NCBI GenBank assembly: GCA_903862655.1
Contig: CAIOZA010000053.1
Location: forward strand, 1 to 46,795
DNA from: an uncultured Ignavibacteria bacterium
GTDB lineage: Bacteria > Bacteroidota > Ignavibacteria > Kapaibacteriales > UBA2268
Length of the DNA: 46,795 nucleotides
Direction of reading: 5' to 3'
Shown here piece by piece: positions 34,383-42,050 of this stretch. Within the stretch, counting starts at the first letter, position 1. Each line of letters starts with the position of its first letter. A program made the position numbers and the translations under genes. The notes beneath the pieces are model-generated. The model ran no database searches, was not told the DNA's origin, and saw only the letters and a program-made list of their open reading frames with translations.

Positions 34383-35504
34383 ATGGCGAAAATACTTATT
34401 TTAGGTGCCGGAATGGTTGGAAGAGCAATGGCTGCTGATTTATGCGGCAATCATTCTGTTACATCGGCAGATGTAAATCCAGACAATTTAAAATTACTTG
34501 CAAAGTACAATGTATCAACAACTGAGGCAAATTTAGGCGATAAAACAAAGCTAAAAGCACTTATTTCTGATTATGATCTTATTGTCGGTGCCGTTCCCGG
34601 ATTTATGGGCTATGAGACTGTTAAGACATGTATCAAGTCAGGAAAGAACATTGTTGATATATCTTTCTTTCCTGAGGACTCACTAACACTGGATGCATTA
34701 GCAAAGGAACATAACGTGACGGCTATCGTCGATTGCGGAGTTGCCCCGGGAATGAGTAATCTCATAATCGGATATCATAACAAAAGGATGATTGTTGAGG
34801 ATTTCCGTTGCTATGTAGGTGGTTTGCCATTCAAGCGCGATTTTCCTTTTCAGTACAAAGCACCGTTCTCACCGATTGATGTTCTTGAGGAATACACTCG
34901 CCCTGCAAGATATGTAGAGAATTTCAATCTTATTACAAAGCCGGCTCTTAGTGATACAGAGTATATTAGTTTCGACGAGGTTGGTACGCTCGAAGCGTTC
35001 AATTCTGATGGCTTGAGAACGATAATCGATACTGTAAAAGCCAGAAATATGATCGAGAAAACTCTCCGCTATCCTAATCATATAGAATACATTCAGGTTC
35101 TGAAAGGTGCAGGATTTTTCTCGACTGACGAGATCGAAATTAATGGAATAAAAACCACTCCTATGGCATTCACATCGAAAATACTGTTTGACAAATGGAA
35201 GTTGAGAGATGAAGACGATGAGTTTACTATAATGAGAATCATTGTTGCCGGTAATGAAGATGGGAAACATGTACAATACACTTATGATTTGTTTGACAGA
35301 AGAGATAAGGTAACCGGTATTTCCTCAATGTCAAGAACAACGGGCTATGCCTGTACGGCTGCAGTCGAAATGTTTCTATCGGGACTATTTACCAAAAAAG
35401 GAGTTTTTCCTCCCGAACTAATCGGTGACGAGGAAAAATGCTTTAATCACATGATTGATTATCAAAAGCAAAGAGGGATCAACTATAGAGTTACCAAAGT
35501 GTAA
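34383..35504 (+). CDS. Saccharopine dehydrogenase-like oxidoreductase
   Basis: 373 residues. The N-terminal Rossmann fold has ILILGAGMVGRAMA (4-17) and a strand-2 end DVNP (acidic, fitting NAD(H)). A middle region contains DCGVAPGMSNL (about 119-129), characteristic of the saccharopine dehydrogenase/lysine-forming reductase family, and the C-terminal domain ends near TGYACTAAVEMFLSG. The sequence suggests amino-acid dehydrogenase or carboxynorspermidine synthase-like chemistry, but the exact substrate is not resolved. No signal peptide. A good purine-rich ribosome site (AAGGAAG) precedes ATG 34383. A terminator follows. Confidence 0.8.
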   Translation: MAKILILGAGMVGRAMAADLCGNHSVTSADVNPDNLKLLAKYNVSTTEANLGDKTKLKALISDYDLIVGAVPGFMGYETVKTCIKSGKNIVDISFFPEDSLTLDALAKEHNVTAIVDCGVAPGMSNLIIGYHNKRMIVEDFRCYVGGLPFKRDFPFQYKAPFSPIDVLEEYTRPARYVENFNLITKPALSDTEYISFDEVGTLEAFNSDGLRTIIDTVKARNMIEKTLRYPNHIEYIQVLKGAGFFSTDEIEINGIKTTPMAFTSKILFDKWKLRDEDDEFTIMRIIVAGNEDGKHVQYTYDLFDRRDKVTGISSMSRTTGYACTAAVEMFLSGLFTKKGVFPPELIGDEEKCFNHMIDYQKQRGINYRVTKV

Positions 35505-35522
35505 ATAATTGTTTTATTATGC

Positions 35523-35560
35523 AGAAGAGGCTGTCCCGCTATGAGACAGCCTCTTTTTGT
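35523..35560 (+). terminator. Rho-independent terminator after the saccharopine dehydrogenase-like gene
   Basis: AAGAGGCTGTC (35525-35535) pairs with GACAGCCTCTT (35545-35555), followed by TTTTT. It shares the GGCTGTC/GACAGCC stem core with 16923-16959 and resembles 45693-45727. Confidence 0.85.
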
Positions 35561-35603
35561 GTCATTCCTGTGAATGTGGCTTTGTGAAAAGCCTGATTTA
35601 GTG

Positions 35604-35717
35604 GTCATTCCGAACGAAGTGAGGAATCTAGTCCGCATGAATAATGGATGTGCTTCGCAGTCCTTCGGAACTCACGGTCGCTTCGCTCCCTCAGAATGAC
35701 ATGATAGTAGTTTTCAC
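35604..35717 (+). repeat. GTCATTCC palindromic repeat, copy 2
   Basis: Same left (TCATTCCGAACGAAGTGAGG) and right (CTCACGGTCGCTTCGCTCCC, TCAGAATGACA, GTAGTTTTCA) blocks as 12447-12572 but a different centre. Confidence 0.75.
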
Positions 35718-35769
35718 GCTGACTCGCATACAGGTGCCGAAGGCCAAGCGAAGCGAATCTTTTACGATT

Positions 35770-37761
35770 TCACATCTTAATAAACTTGGTCACTCTATCC
35801 CCAATTCTCACAAAATACATCCCGGGAACCAAGCCGGATACATCGATTCTAACTCCCTCTCCACTTGTGGAGAGGGTTGGGGTGAGGTCGCAGTTCTGCC
35901 CGAAGACATTATATATCTTAATACTCACACCCCCTGACCCACTCTCAAGAGGGGGATAAGAAATTTCTATAAAATCCGTTACCGGATTGGGAGCAATCTC
36001 CATTTCTGACGATATATTATTTTCTTCAACGCTTATAATCTTCCCGACTACGCTGATCTTTAGAGAATCTGACCATTCGCTTATTGATCCTTTTGTGTCC
36101 TTTGCTTTCACCTTAATAATAAAATCACCTGGTTTGCTCCAAGAATGAGATGCTGTAATTTGAGTGTCTGGTAGATAGAATTCAGACCAAGCGGACACAG
36201 TACTGTCTCCCCAGTCAAAGAAATAGCTGACAGAATCATCATCTAAATCATTTGTTTTAGTGATGTAGTTATAACTTCTATAAATTGAATCTACAATACT
36301 ACCTCCGGGTTTTGAAGGTATTTCCGGTGAATGATTGGGTGGTTTAATTATCCCGACTACATTAACTAGCAAAGTGTCTGACCATTCACTTTCAAGGTCA
36401 TATTTATCTCTGGCTTTTACCCTGACTTGAAAATTTCCGGTTGTATCCCATGAATGAGTAACTGATACTTGTTCACCGGAATCATAAAGTATTGTCCAGT
36501 CTGAATTCTTACCATCTCCCCAGTCAAAAAAATATTTAACTGAATCTTTGTCAGGATCTGTTGTTTTAGTAATATATTCGTAATCGAGATAAATTGAGTC
36601 TTTAATGTTACCCTGTGGCTTTAAAGGTTTATCAGGATGGTTATTTGTAGGTCTCGTAAAATCACGTGTATATTTATATACTGAATCTCCGTCATAAATT
36701 ACATACGCTGTAGTAGCAGATGTTACCTGAACACTATTTGTTAAACCAAACGCTGGGCTACTGTCTGGTAATTTATATAAAATATCTTCCCTCCAGTGTT
36801 TTCCACCATCTTCAGTTACAAGAACCAAACCTAAACTGCTGGTTGCCATTCCAAATTGATTATCAAAAAAAATAATATCATGAACTGTAAAGCTATTAAA
36901 TTTTTTGTCTCTTTGTGTTTCCCAAGTTTTACCACCATCTGTGGTTTTTTGGATTAATTGAGTAGTTTTCGAATAGTCACTTGAAGTTAAAAATCCACCA
37001 CTGATCCAACCAAGAGTATCATTTATAAAATCTAAATAATAGGCATAATTGTGCACAGGTAATGTGTCCCAGGCTTTCTTTTTTAAATCTACTGTTAATA
37101 GGTTTTGCTTAGGAATAGAATCCATAAACCAAATCAAACCCACTAATTTATTCCTATTAATTAAATCCCAATCAACAATGCCAAGTCTATTTTCATCTGG
37201 TAATCCAATTTTGTTCCAAGTTAAACCACCATCAATAGTTTCAATCTGATCGACAACCTTTATAGGCTCAGGATAATTACCAATCAACATAATACCATAT
37301 TTTTCATCGAACATTTTCAATCTGCCTAATTTCTTATTTTTCCCTAAAGAAAATTTATTCCATGTATTACCTTTATCAGTAGTTCTAATTATCAAACCAG
37401 AATCACCGATGGCAATAAACAATTTTTCATTAGGATAAGCGATCTCTTTCAATTTAGGTACAAATTTTTGTGTATTACCTTTAACATAAGCAGAATCCAT
37501 GAAAACATTCTTCCATGTAATGCCACCATCGGTTGTTCTTCTAAAATAGTAACCTCCAGCACCATAGAAATCACACCAAATCATGCAATTTAGTGAATCA
37601 AAGCATTTCATTTTTACGTATTGATTGTCTGTGTAACCATCAGGAATATCGAATCTACGATCAACTACCTGCCAACCGTGCGGTGGTTGGGAAAAAGACA
37701 AATGAAAAGGTATAACGGAAATAGTTAAAATTAGTAGGAGGAGCTTAAGAAATAGTTTCAT
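35770..37761 (-). CDS. T9SS-secreted BNR plus PKD protein with repeat-invaded sorting domain
   Basis: 663 residues. Signal peptide 1-24; then a BNR/Ycf48-like propeller (about 30-360; RRTTDGGITWKN, IRTTDKGNTWNK, QKTTDGGKTWET, LVTEDGGKHW). Two PKD domains follow (about 375-470 and 480-580), each with YFFDWGD, a SHSW or THSW strand and VKAKD or VKARD. The last 75 residues (IAPNPVTDFIEIS to KFIKM) are a T9SS type A sorting domain. In that domain YPPLESGSGG and DLTPTLSTSGEG are translations of palindromic repeat DNA (35929-35957 and 35853-35887) sitting in two loops. No catalytic motif; probably a surface-bound adhesin or matrix protein. Confidence 0.88.
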   Translation of the reverse strand: MKLFLKLLLLILTISVIPFHLSFSQPPHGWQVVDRRFDIPDGYTDNQYVKMKCFDSLNCMIWCDFYGAGGYYFRRTTDGGITWKNVFMDSAYVKGNTQKFVPKLKEIAYPNEKLFIAIGDSGLIIRTTDKGNTWNKFSLGKNKKLGRLKMFDEKYGIMLIGNYPEPIKVVDQIETIDGGLTWNKIGLPDENRLGIVDWDLINRNKLVGLIWFMDSIPKQNLLTVDLKKKAWDTLPVHNYAYYLDFINDTLGWISGGFLTSSDYSKTTQLIQKTTDGGKTWETQRDKKFNSFTVHDIIFFDNQFGMATSSLGLVLVTEDGGKHWREDILYKLPDSSPAFGLTNSVQVTSATTAYVIYDGDSVYKYTRDFTRPTNNHPDKPLKPQGNIKDSIYLDYEYITKTTDPDKDSVKYFFDWGDGKNSDWTILYDSGEQVSVTHSWDTTGNFQVRVKARDKYDLESEWSDTLLVNVVGIIKPPNHSPEIPSKPGGSIVDSIYRSYNYITKTNDLDDDSVSYFFDWGDSTVSAWSEFYLPDTQITASHSWSKPGDFIIKVKAKDTKGSISEWSDSLKISVVGKIISVEENNISSEMEIAPNPVTDFIEISYPPLESGSGGVSIKIYNVFGQNCDLTPTLSTSGEGVRIDVSGLVPGMYFVRIGDRVTKFIKM
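35853..35887 (-). repeat. Palindromic repeat inside coding sequence (A, site 2)
   Basis: CCCTCTCCA (35855-35863) pairs with TGGAGAGGG (35868-35876) around CTTG, then TTGGGGTGAGG. On the minus strand it encodes DLTPTLSTSGEG within the sorting domain. Intergenic relatives are at 10110-10140, 10344-10378 and 10391-10418. Confidence 0.75.
35929..35957 (-). repeat. Repeat-like insert inside coding sequence (A, site 1)
   Basis: An imperfect C-rich/G-rich palindrome (ACCCCCTGACCC, then ACTCTCAAGAGGGGGAT) encodes YPPLESGSGG between the first strand of the sorting domain and the KIYNVFGQ strand. It occupies the same place as the 28-bp elements at 38501-38528 and 45911-45938 but belongs to a different family. 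Confidence 0.55.
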
Positions 37762-37779
37762 ATCAATTTGATAGAATTG

Positions 37780-38037
37780 TTAATAGTGTCCTTTACAAGA
37801 AATAATATTGATTGCTTCTTCTGTAACTTCATATATTATCCTGTTATAATCATCGATTCTGCGAGACCAATAACCACTCAACTCATTTTTTAATGGCTCT
37901 GGCTTGCCAATTCCCTCGAATGGGGTTCTCGAAATCTCAATGATTAGTTTTGATATCTTAACAAACAGCTTTTTGTTAGTTTCAGCAAATTCGGAGAATT
38001 CTTCGAAAGCATCTCTATTAAAAATAATATTACGCAA
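37780..38037 (-). CDS. YoeB/Txe-family toxin
   Basis: 85 residues, the family length. A ribosome-dependent mRNA interferase fold with the expected residues: E47 in KPEPLKNEL, YWSRRID (56-62), R66 and the C-terminal GHY with H84 and Y85, matching the E46/R65/H83/Y84 set of E. coli YoeB. Its start is TTG at 38035-38037, overlapping the antitoxin stop by 8 bp; no ATG lies nearby, so toxin translation is coupled to, and probably weaker than, the antitoxin. The locus sits between two T9SS genes. Confidence 0.85.
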   Translation of the reverse strand: MRNIIFNRDAFEEFSEFAETNKKLFVKISKLIIEISRTPFEGIGKPEPLKNELSGYWSRRIDDYNRIIYEVTEEAINIISCKGHY

Positions 38038-38260
38038 TCTTTTTGCCGGATTTCTGATTTACATAATCCGTAAACTGATCAGAGGTAAAAGAAACAATAT
38101 TTTTGCTCTGCTTCAGTTGCTTTATTCTATCAATCAATACAGACGAATTGTCAACTTCGGAAACCAATATTTCTATTTCCTTTCCTCTGAATGCCGATTT
38201 AATTGACTTAAGTATTTGAGCATTCAACTCATCAGCCGGTATTCTATATGATGCTAGCAT
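38030..38260 (-). CDS. Antitoxin of the YoeB-type pair
   Basis: 76 residues from ATG at 38258-38260, preferred over the upstream GTG because AAGGTG lies about six bases before it. Helical and charged: residues about 1-10 (MLASYRIPAD), a long strand/helix SAFRGKEIEILVSEVDNSS, then a toxin-binding C-terminus IVSFTSDQFTDYVNQ. It does not show a clear YefM/Phd motif, so the family is not certain, but its position upstream of and overlapping a YoeB gene defines its role. It should also repress the locus. Confidence 0.75.
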   Translation of the reverse strand: MLASYRIPADELNAQILKSIKSAFRGKEIEILVSEVDNSSVLIDRIKQLKQSKNIVSFTSDQFTDYVNQKSGKKIA

Positions 38261-38345
38261 TGACTTCACCTTAATTTATTTACTATTGTTTTATAAGTCG
38301 TAGAAAGACTTTTTATATTTCATTATATGATCTTTAATCAGCAAT

Positions 38346-39572
38346 TTAAAGCTTCACAAATTTCCCAACTATATCCCCAATTCTCACAAAATACATACCC
38401 GGAGCAAATCCGGAAATGTCTACACGTAGGGGCAATTCATGAATTGCCCCTATAGACAATACAGTTTGACCATAAACATTATATATCCTCACATCGCTTT
38501 GTAAGGGCGAACGGCCGTTAGCCCCTACGAATACATCAATAAAATCAGATGCAGGATTTGGAGAAATAAATTGCGCATTCTCGGAGGCTAGGTTTTCTCC
38601 TGCATCATTCGAAAAATCGATTTCACAGTTTATTAATTTTGCTCGGCATAATGTGCCACCATAAAGAATATAGATGTACTTTTCGTTATGAGCTATTGCT
38701 AGACCTGACTTGCCATGTTCAATTGCCAAACCGGTATTCGCTGAAAGCCACTTTTTGCCTGAATCTCTGGATTGGTAAACTCCAATCTGATTGATAGAAA
38801 TACCAAATAAGTTGTTACCGCAAGATATTATCTGTCGGAAATTTGATAAACCCGCATAATTTGGGGTTTCGCTCCAACTTGTTCCATTGTCAGAACTTGA
38901 TATTACCGAATTTCCCTGATACTCAAAACCCATAATTAAATCATTAATCGATAGATAGCTGGAATATTTATTATTCGTGGGAGCATAAACTGCATCCCAA
39001 GATTGACCTTTGTCAATTGACCGGTAAATCTCTCTGCCAATAAATTTTGCGGAAAAAAGAGAATTTCCCTTTACAAGAAGCGGACCATAGCCATCATTGC
39101 TCCATCCGGTTGCTATTACACGCTGGAAGGTTTCACCATAGTCTGTTGTTCTGTAGAGGGAGCAGCAACCGCCAATTATTCCGGTTTCACCAGTGAACAT
39201 AATGGTGCCTGATACTGAATGGGATGTATCTGTAAACACTTTCCAAGTTTGACCATAATCATGTGAAACGAGATAATCCTCATAAATTGTCGCAAAGATA
39301 TTGGAGTCTTTAATACCGCATAGGTATGTATCTCGATTCTGACTGGGAGTATATTGAGTCAATACCCAGTTATCACCGGCATCTTTTGAAACATATACTT
39401 TATTACCAAAAGTAGAAATTGCAATATTATTTCCGTCAATTACCAGATTAGTGTAATATTCACTTTTCGCTGCGGGTAAACCATTTTTCTCGGCTAATTC
39501 AACCCACTGCGCAAACGTTCCAATAGAGAATAACCCAAGGATCAGAATATGGAGACAAATATATTTAATCAT
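38346..39572 (-). CDS. T9SS-secreted BNR propeller with repeat-invaded sorting domain
   Basis: 408 residues from ATG at 39570-39572, which begins the signal peptide directly (MIKYICLHILILGLFSIG); a TTG 15 bp upstream is a weaker alternative. Residues about 20-330 are Ycf48/BNR propeller repeats (KVYVSKDAGDNWV, LVSHDYGQTWKV, EIYRSIDKGQSWD, GVYQSRDSGKKWL). The last 73 residues (ISPNPASDFIDVF to KFVKL) are a T9SS sorting domain. Two loops are encoded by palindromic DNA: VGANGRSPLQ (from 38501-38528) and GAIHELPL (from the perfect palindrome 38427-38452). A degenerate second sorting domain lies just upstream on the same strand. Confidence 0.87.
   Translation of the reverse strand: MIKYICLHILILGLFSIGTFAQWVELAEKNGLPAAKSEYYTNLVIDGNNIAISTFGNKVYVSKDAGDNWVLTQYTPSQNRDTYLCGIKDSNIFATIYEDYLVSHDYGQTWKVFTDTSHSVSGTIMFTGETGIIGGCCSLYRTTDYGETFQRVIATGWSNDGYGPLLVKGNSLFSAKFIGREIYRSIDKGQSWDAVYAPTNNKYSSYLSINDLIMGFEYQGNSVISSSDNGTSWSETPNYAGLSNFRQIISCGNNLFGISINQIGVYQSRDSGKKWLSANTGLAIEHGKSGLAIAHNEKYIYILYGGTLCRAKLINCEIDFSNDAGENLASENAQFISPNPASDFIDVFVGANGRSPLQSDVRIYNVYGQTVLSIGAIHELPLRVDISGFAPGMYFVRIGDIVGKFVKL
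38427..38452. repeat. Perfect 26-bp palindrome inside coding sequence (B, site 2)
   Basis: TAGGGGCAATTCA (38427-38439) is followed directly by its exact reverse complement (38440-38452). On the minus strand it is translated as IGAIHELPL in the loop between the GQ turn and the RVDISG strand. The DNA matches a palindrome family widespread in intergenic regions of other bacteria (from memory). Confidence 0.85.
38501..38528. repeat. 28-bp imperfect palindrome inside coding sequence (B, site 1)
   Basis: GTAAGGGCGAACGGCCGTTA then GCCCCTAC is palindromic apart from two symmetric mismatch pairs, with ACGGCCGT at its centre. It encodes GANGRSPLQ. The element at 45911-45938 matches it at 24 of 28 positions and occupies the same loop in another gene. 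Confidence 0.8.
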
Positions 39573-39663
39573 AATCAATCTCTTCAAATTTTTTTACAAA
39601 TTTACTAACTTTATTGCCAATACTCACAAAATACATACGGGAACAAAGGGAGAATAACTCGAC
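39565..39663 (-). pseudogene. Orphan, degenerate T9SS sorting-domain fragment
   Basis: The minus-strand frame ending at TAA (39565-39567) encodes VELFSLCSRMYFV then SIGNKVSKFVK, which aligns with VDISGFAPGMYFV then RIGDIVGKFVK of the neighbouring T9SS protein, including MYFVxIGxxVxKFVK. At DNA level CTCACAAAATACAT (39623-39636) is identical to the same place in the other three cassettes. There is no passenger domain, signal peptide or conserved NP motif, and an in-frame TGA lies about 30 bp upstream of the homologous part. It overlaps the 5' end of the next gene. Either the tail of a deleted gene or a copied cassette. Confidence 0.55.
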
Positions 39664-39910
39664 TTTTCCTTTGAATGCATGGTTGATTCATCGTAAGTAC
39701 CAAATATTTATTACATTTGAAAAAAGTATTCTCTCAAATTTCTATGGTGGGGGAACGTGCTAACTTCATTGATATAAAAACCAGAGTTTTTCAGGGCATT
39801 CGTCGAGCTGAGTTCACCTGACCTGATTTGTCAACAATTATATTAAACAATAATCTGGAGTTTATGAGTCAAATTTACAGTTTATGTACCATTGAATCAT
39901 TCATTTTTTC
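39664..39910. other. Intergenic region between flhA and T9SS genes, nothing recognised
   Basis: About 250 bases downstream of flhA contain no open frame of note, no clear terminator and no repeat seen elsewhere. Together with the orphan fragment they make up the 338-bp gap after the flagellar operon. Confidence 0.5.
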
Positions 39911-42040
39911 TTAGGTTGCAGCCAGATTTGCCATGATTTCTATGTCAGTATCTGGCGGTAATTCCGTATAACTTATGACGCTGATCATCGGGAACTGAGT
40001 GTGAATCATTCTGTAAAAATATGGTCTGACCTGAGCTGAGCATATAATTATCGGCAGATATCCTCTTAGAGTTATATCGTCGATCTGGTCAGAGAGTGCA
40101 TTGTGAACATCCCGGATCATATCCGGGGGTAAACCAAGTGTTGGTGAACTGCTAGCCTGATTACTTGTCTGGAGTGCAGTAGTCATTTTATCTTCTATCT
40201 CGGTGTCCAATGCAATCACGTGTACTGTTCCTTTGTCATCCTGATAAAGCTTCTTGATTGTTTCGGACATATTGTGTCGGACAAATTCTGTCAGGACATC
40301 TATATTCTTAGTAATAGGATAGTATTCAAGAAGAGATTCGAGAATTATTGGTAAATCTCTGATAGGAACTCCTTCCCTGAGAAGATTTTGGATAACCTTT
40401 TGAGTTGTTGCTGATGGAAGATTATCGGGAGTCATTTCATCAACTAATGCAGGATAATCAGTCTTTAGATTTTCTACCAAATGCTTAATATCCTGACGAG
40501 TGATAAGCTTATCTGAGTTTCTTCTTAACAGTTCAGTAAGATGTGTAGTCAGTACAGTTGCTGATTCAACAACTGTATATCCCATGATTTCGGCATTCTC
40601 TCTGTCGCCAAATCCAATCCATGTAGCCGGCAATCCGAAGACTGGCTCAGTCACCTTAATGCCGCTCAAGTCACCTTCGGCAGTACCGGGATTCATAGCT
40701 AGCAGCATAGTCGGGTGCAATTGATTTCTTGCGGCTTCATTTCCGCGGATCCGGATAATATATTCCTCTGGTTCAAGCTGAAGATTATCTCTAACCCTGA
40801 CAGGTGGAAGGATGATACCCAGTTCCGTAGCCAACTGTCTTCTAACATTAGATATACGCTTGAATACGTCCCCACCCTGAGCCTCGTCCACTAGGGCAAT
40901 GAGAGAATATCCTAGTTCAATTTCGACAGGATCAACCCGCAACAATTCCTCAACTGGTGCTTCTTCAGGTTTCTCGGTAGTTTTATCTGTATCTATCATT
41001 TCCTCTCTTAGCTTTTCGACTGCTTCTTTCTTGTTGGCCTTTGACCTGAAATAAGCAATTAGCCCAGCAACAAATGAAATCAAAAGGAAAGGAAATGTGG
41101 GAAGTCCAGGCATAACGCCAAGTATAAACATTGTCCCGGATACCATAGCCATAGGTTTAGTTTTTCCGGTAAATTGCTTACCTAGTTCAGAGTCAAGTTT
41201 GTCAGCTGAGGCTGAACGTGTAACAACAAAACCGGCGGCAACAGAAATTAGCAAACCGGGGATCTGAGAAACAAGACCGTCACCGATAGAAAGAACAGTA
41301 AATGTGGATAGTGCTGTGGATACATCCATATCGAGCTGGGCTATACCAATCGCGAATCCACCTAGAATATTTATGGCAGTGATTAAAAGGCCTGCTATCG
41401 CATCCCCTTTAATAAATTTTGACGCACCATCCATTGAGCCATAAAAGTCGGATTCTTTGGTTAATTCCTCTCGTCTTTTGCGTGCAGTCTGTTCGTCGAT
41501 GTAACCGGCATTCAAATCAGCATCGATACTCATCTGCTTTCCAGGCAGAGCATCAAGAGTAAATCTTGCCGTTACTTCTGCTATTCTAGTCGAACCTTTA
41601 ACAACGACAATGAAATTGATAATTAACAGGATTATAAATAAAATCAAACCCACTACATAATTACCCCGGATAACAAACGTTCCAAACGACTGAATAACCT
41701 GTCCTGCACTGCCTTCACTAAGAATGAGACGGGTTGACGCAACATTAAGCCCCAGCCTGAATAATGTAACAATAAGCAGGACTGTCGGGAATGAAGAAAA
41801 TTCCACAGGGCTTCGGATATATAGGGCAATAAGCACAATTAAAACCGACATTGAAATACTGATAGTCAAAAGAATATCCAGTAGAAATTGTGGCAAAGGA
41901 ATTATAATAAGCGCCAATATTATTAGCACTCCGAATGAAAGTAATATATCTGGATTATGCTTAACATAAGGCAGGATACTTCTTCCAAAGTTCGATATAG
42001 TATTTCCGCCTGTAAGGGCCAGTGGTTCAGTCTTTGCCAT
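39911..42040 (-). CDS. flhA: Flagellar biosynthesis protein FlhA
   Basis: 709 residues, normal length. Eight transmembrane helices (about 28-335) carry the FHIPEP-family signature region VTLFRLGLNVASTRLIL (about 90-106) and the loop with ARFTLDALPGKQMSIDADLNAGYI plus RREELTKESDFYGSMDGASKFIKGDAIAG. A charged linker with GPEEAP-like residues (about 335-355) precedes the large cytoplasmic domain that forms the export ring and docks chaperone-substrate complexes. It starts 10 bp after the flhB stop and is the last gene of the export operon. Confidence 0.97.
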   Translation of the reverse strand: MAKTEPLALTGGNTISNFGRSILPYVKHNPDILLSFGVLIILALIIIPLPQFLLDILLTISISMSVLIVLIALYIRSPVEFSSFPTVLLIVTLFRLGLNVASTRLILSEGSAGQVIQSFGTFVIRGNYVVGLILFIILLIINFIVVVKGSTRIAEVTARFTLDALPGKQMSIDADLNAGYIDEQTARKRREELTKESDFYGSMDGASKFIKGDAIAGLLITAINILGGFAIGIAQLDMDVSTALSTFTVLSIGDGLVSQIPGLLISVAAGFVVTRSASADKLDSELGKQFTGKTKPMAMVSGTMFILGVMPGLPTFPFLLISFVAGLIAYFRSKANKKEAVEKLREEMIDTDKTTEKPEEAPVEELLRVDPVEIELGYSLIALVDEAQGGDVFKRISNVRRQLATELGIILPPVRVRDNLQLEPEEYIIRIRGNEAARNQLHPTMLLAMNPGTAEGDLSGIKVTEPVFGLPATWIGFGDRENAEIMGYTVVESATVLTTHLTELLRRNSDKLITRQDIKHLVENLKTDYPALVDEMTPDNLPSATTQKVIQNLLREGVPIRDLPIILESLLEYYPITKNIDVLTEFVRHNMSETIKKLYQDDKGTVHVIALDTEIEDKMTTALQTSNQASSSPTLGLPPDMIRDVHNALSDQIDDITLRGYLPIIICSAQVRPYFYRMIHTQFPMISVISYTELPPDTDIEIMANLAAT

Positions 42041-42050
42041 TTATTTTCCG

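Noticed and set aside
35644-35937. Open frame of 97 codons on the plus strand
   Set aside because: It spans the GTCATTCC repeat and the antisense of the T9SS sorting domain; no independent support.
38030-38269. GTG start for the antitoxin at 38269
   Set aside because: The AAGGTG that includes this GTG is well placed as the ribosome site for the ATG at 38258-38260.
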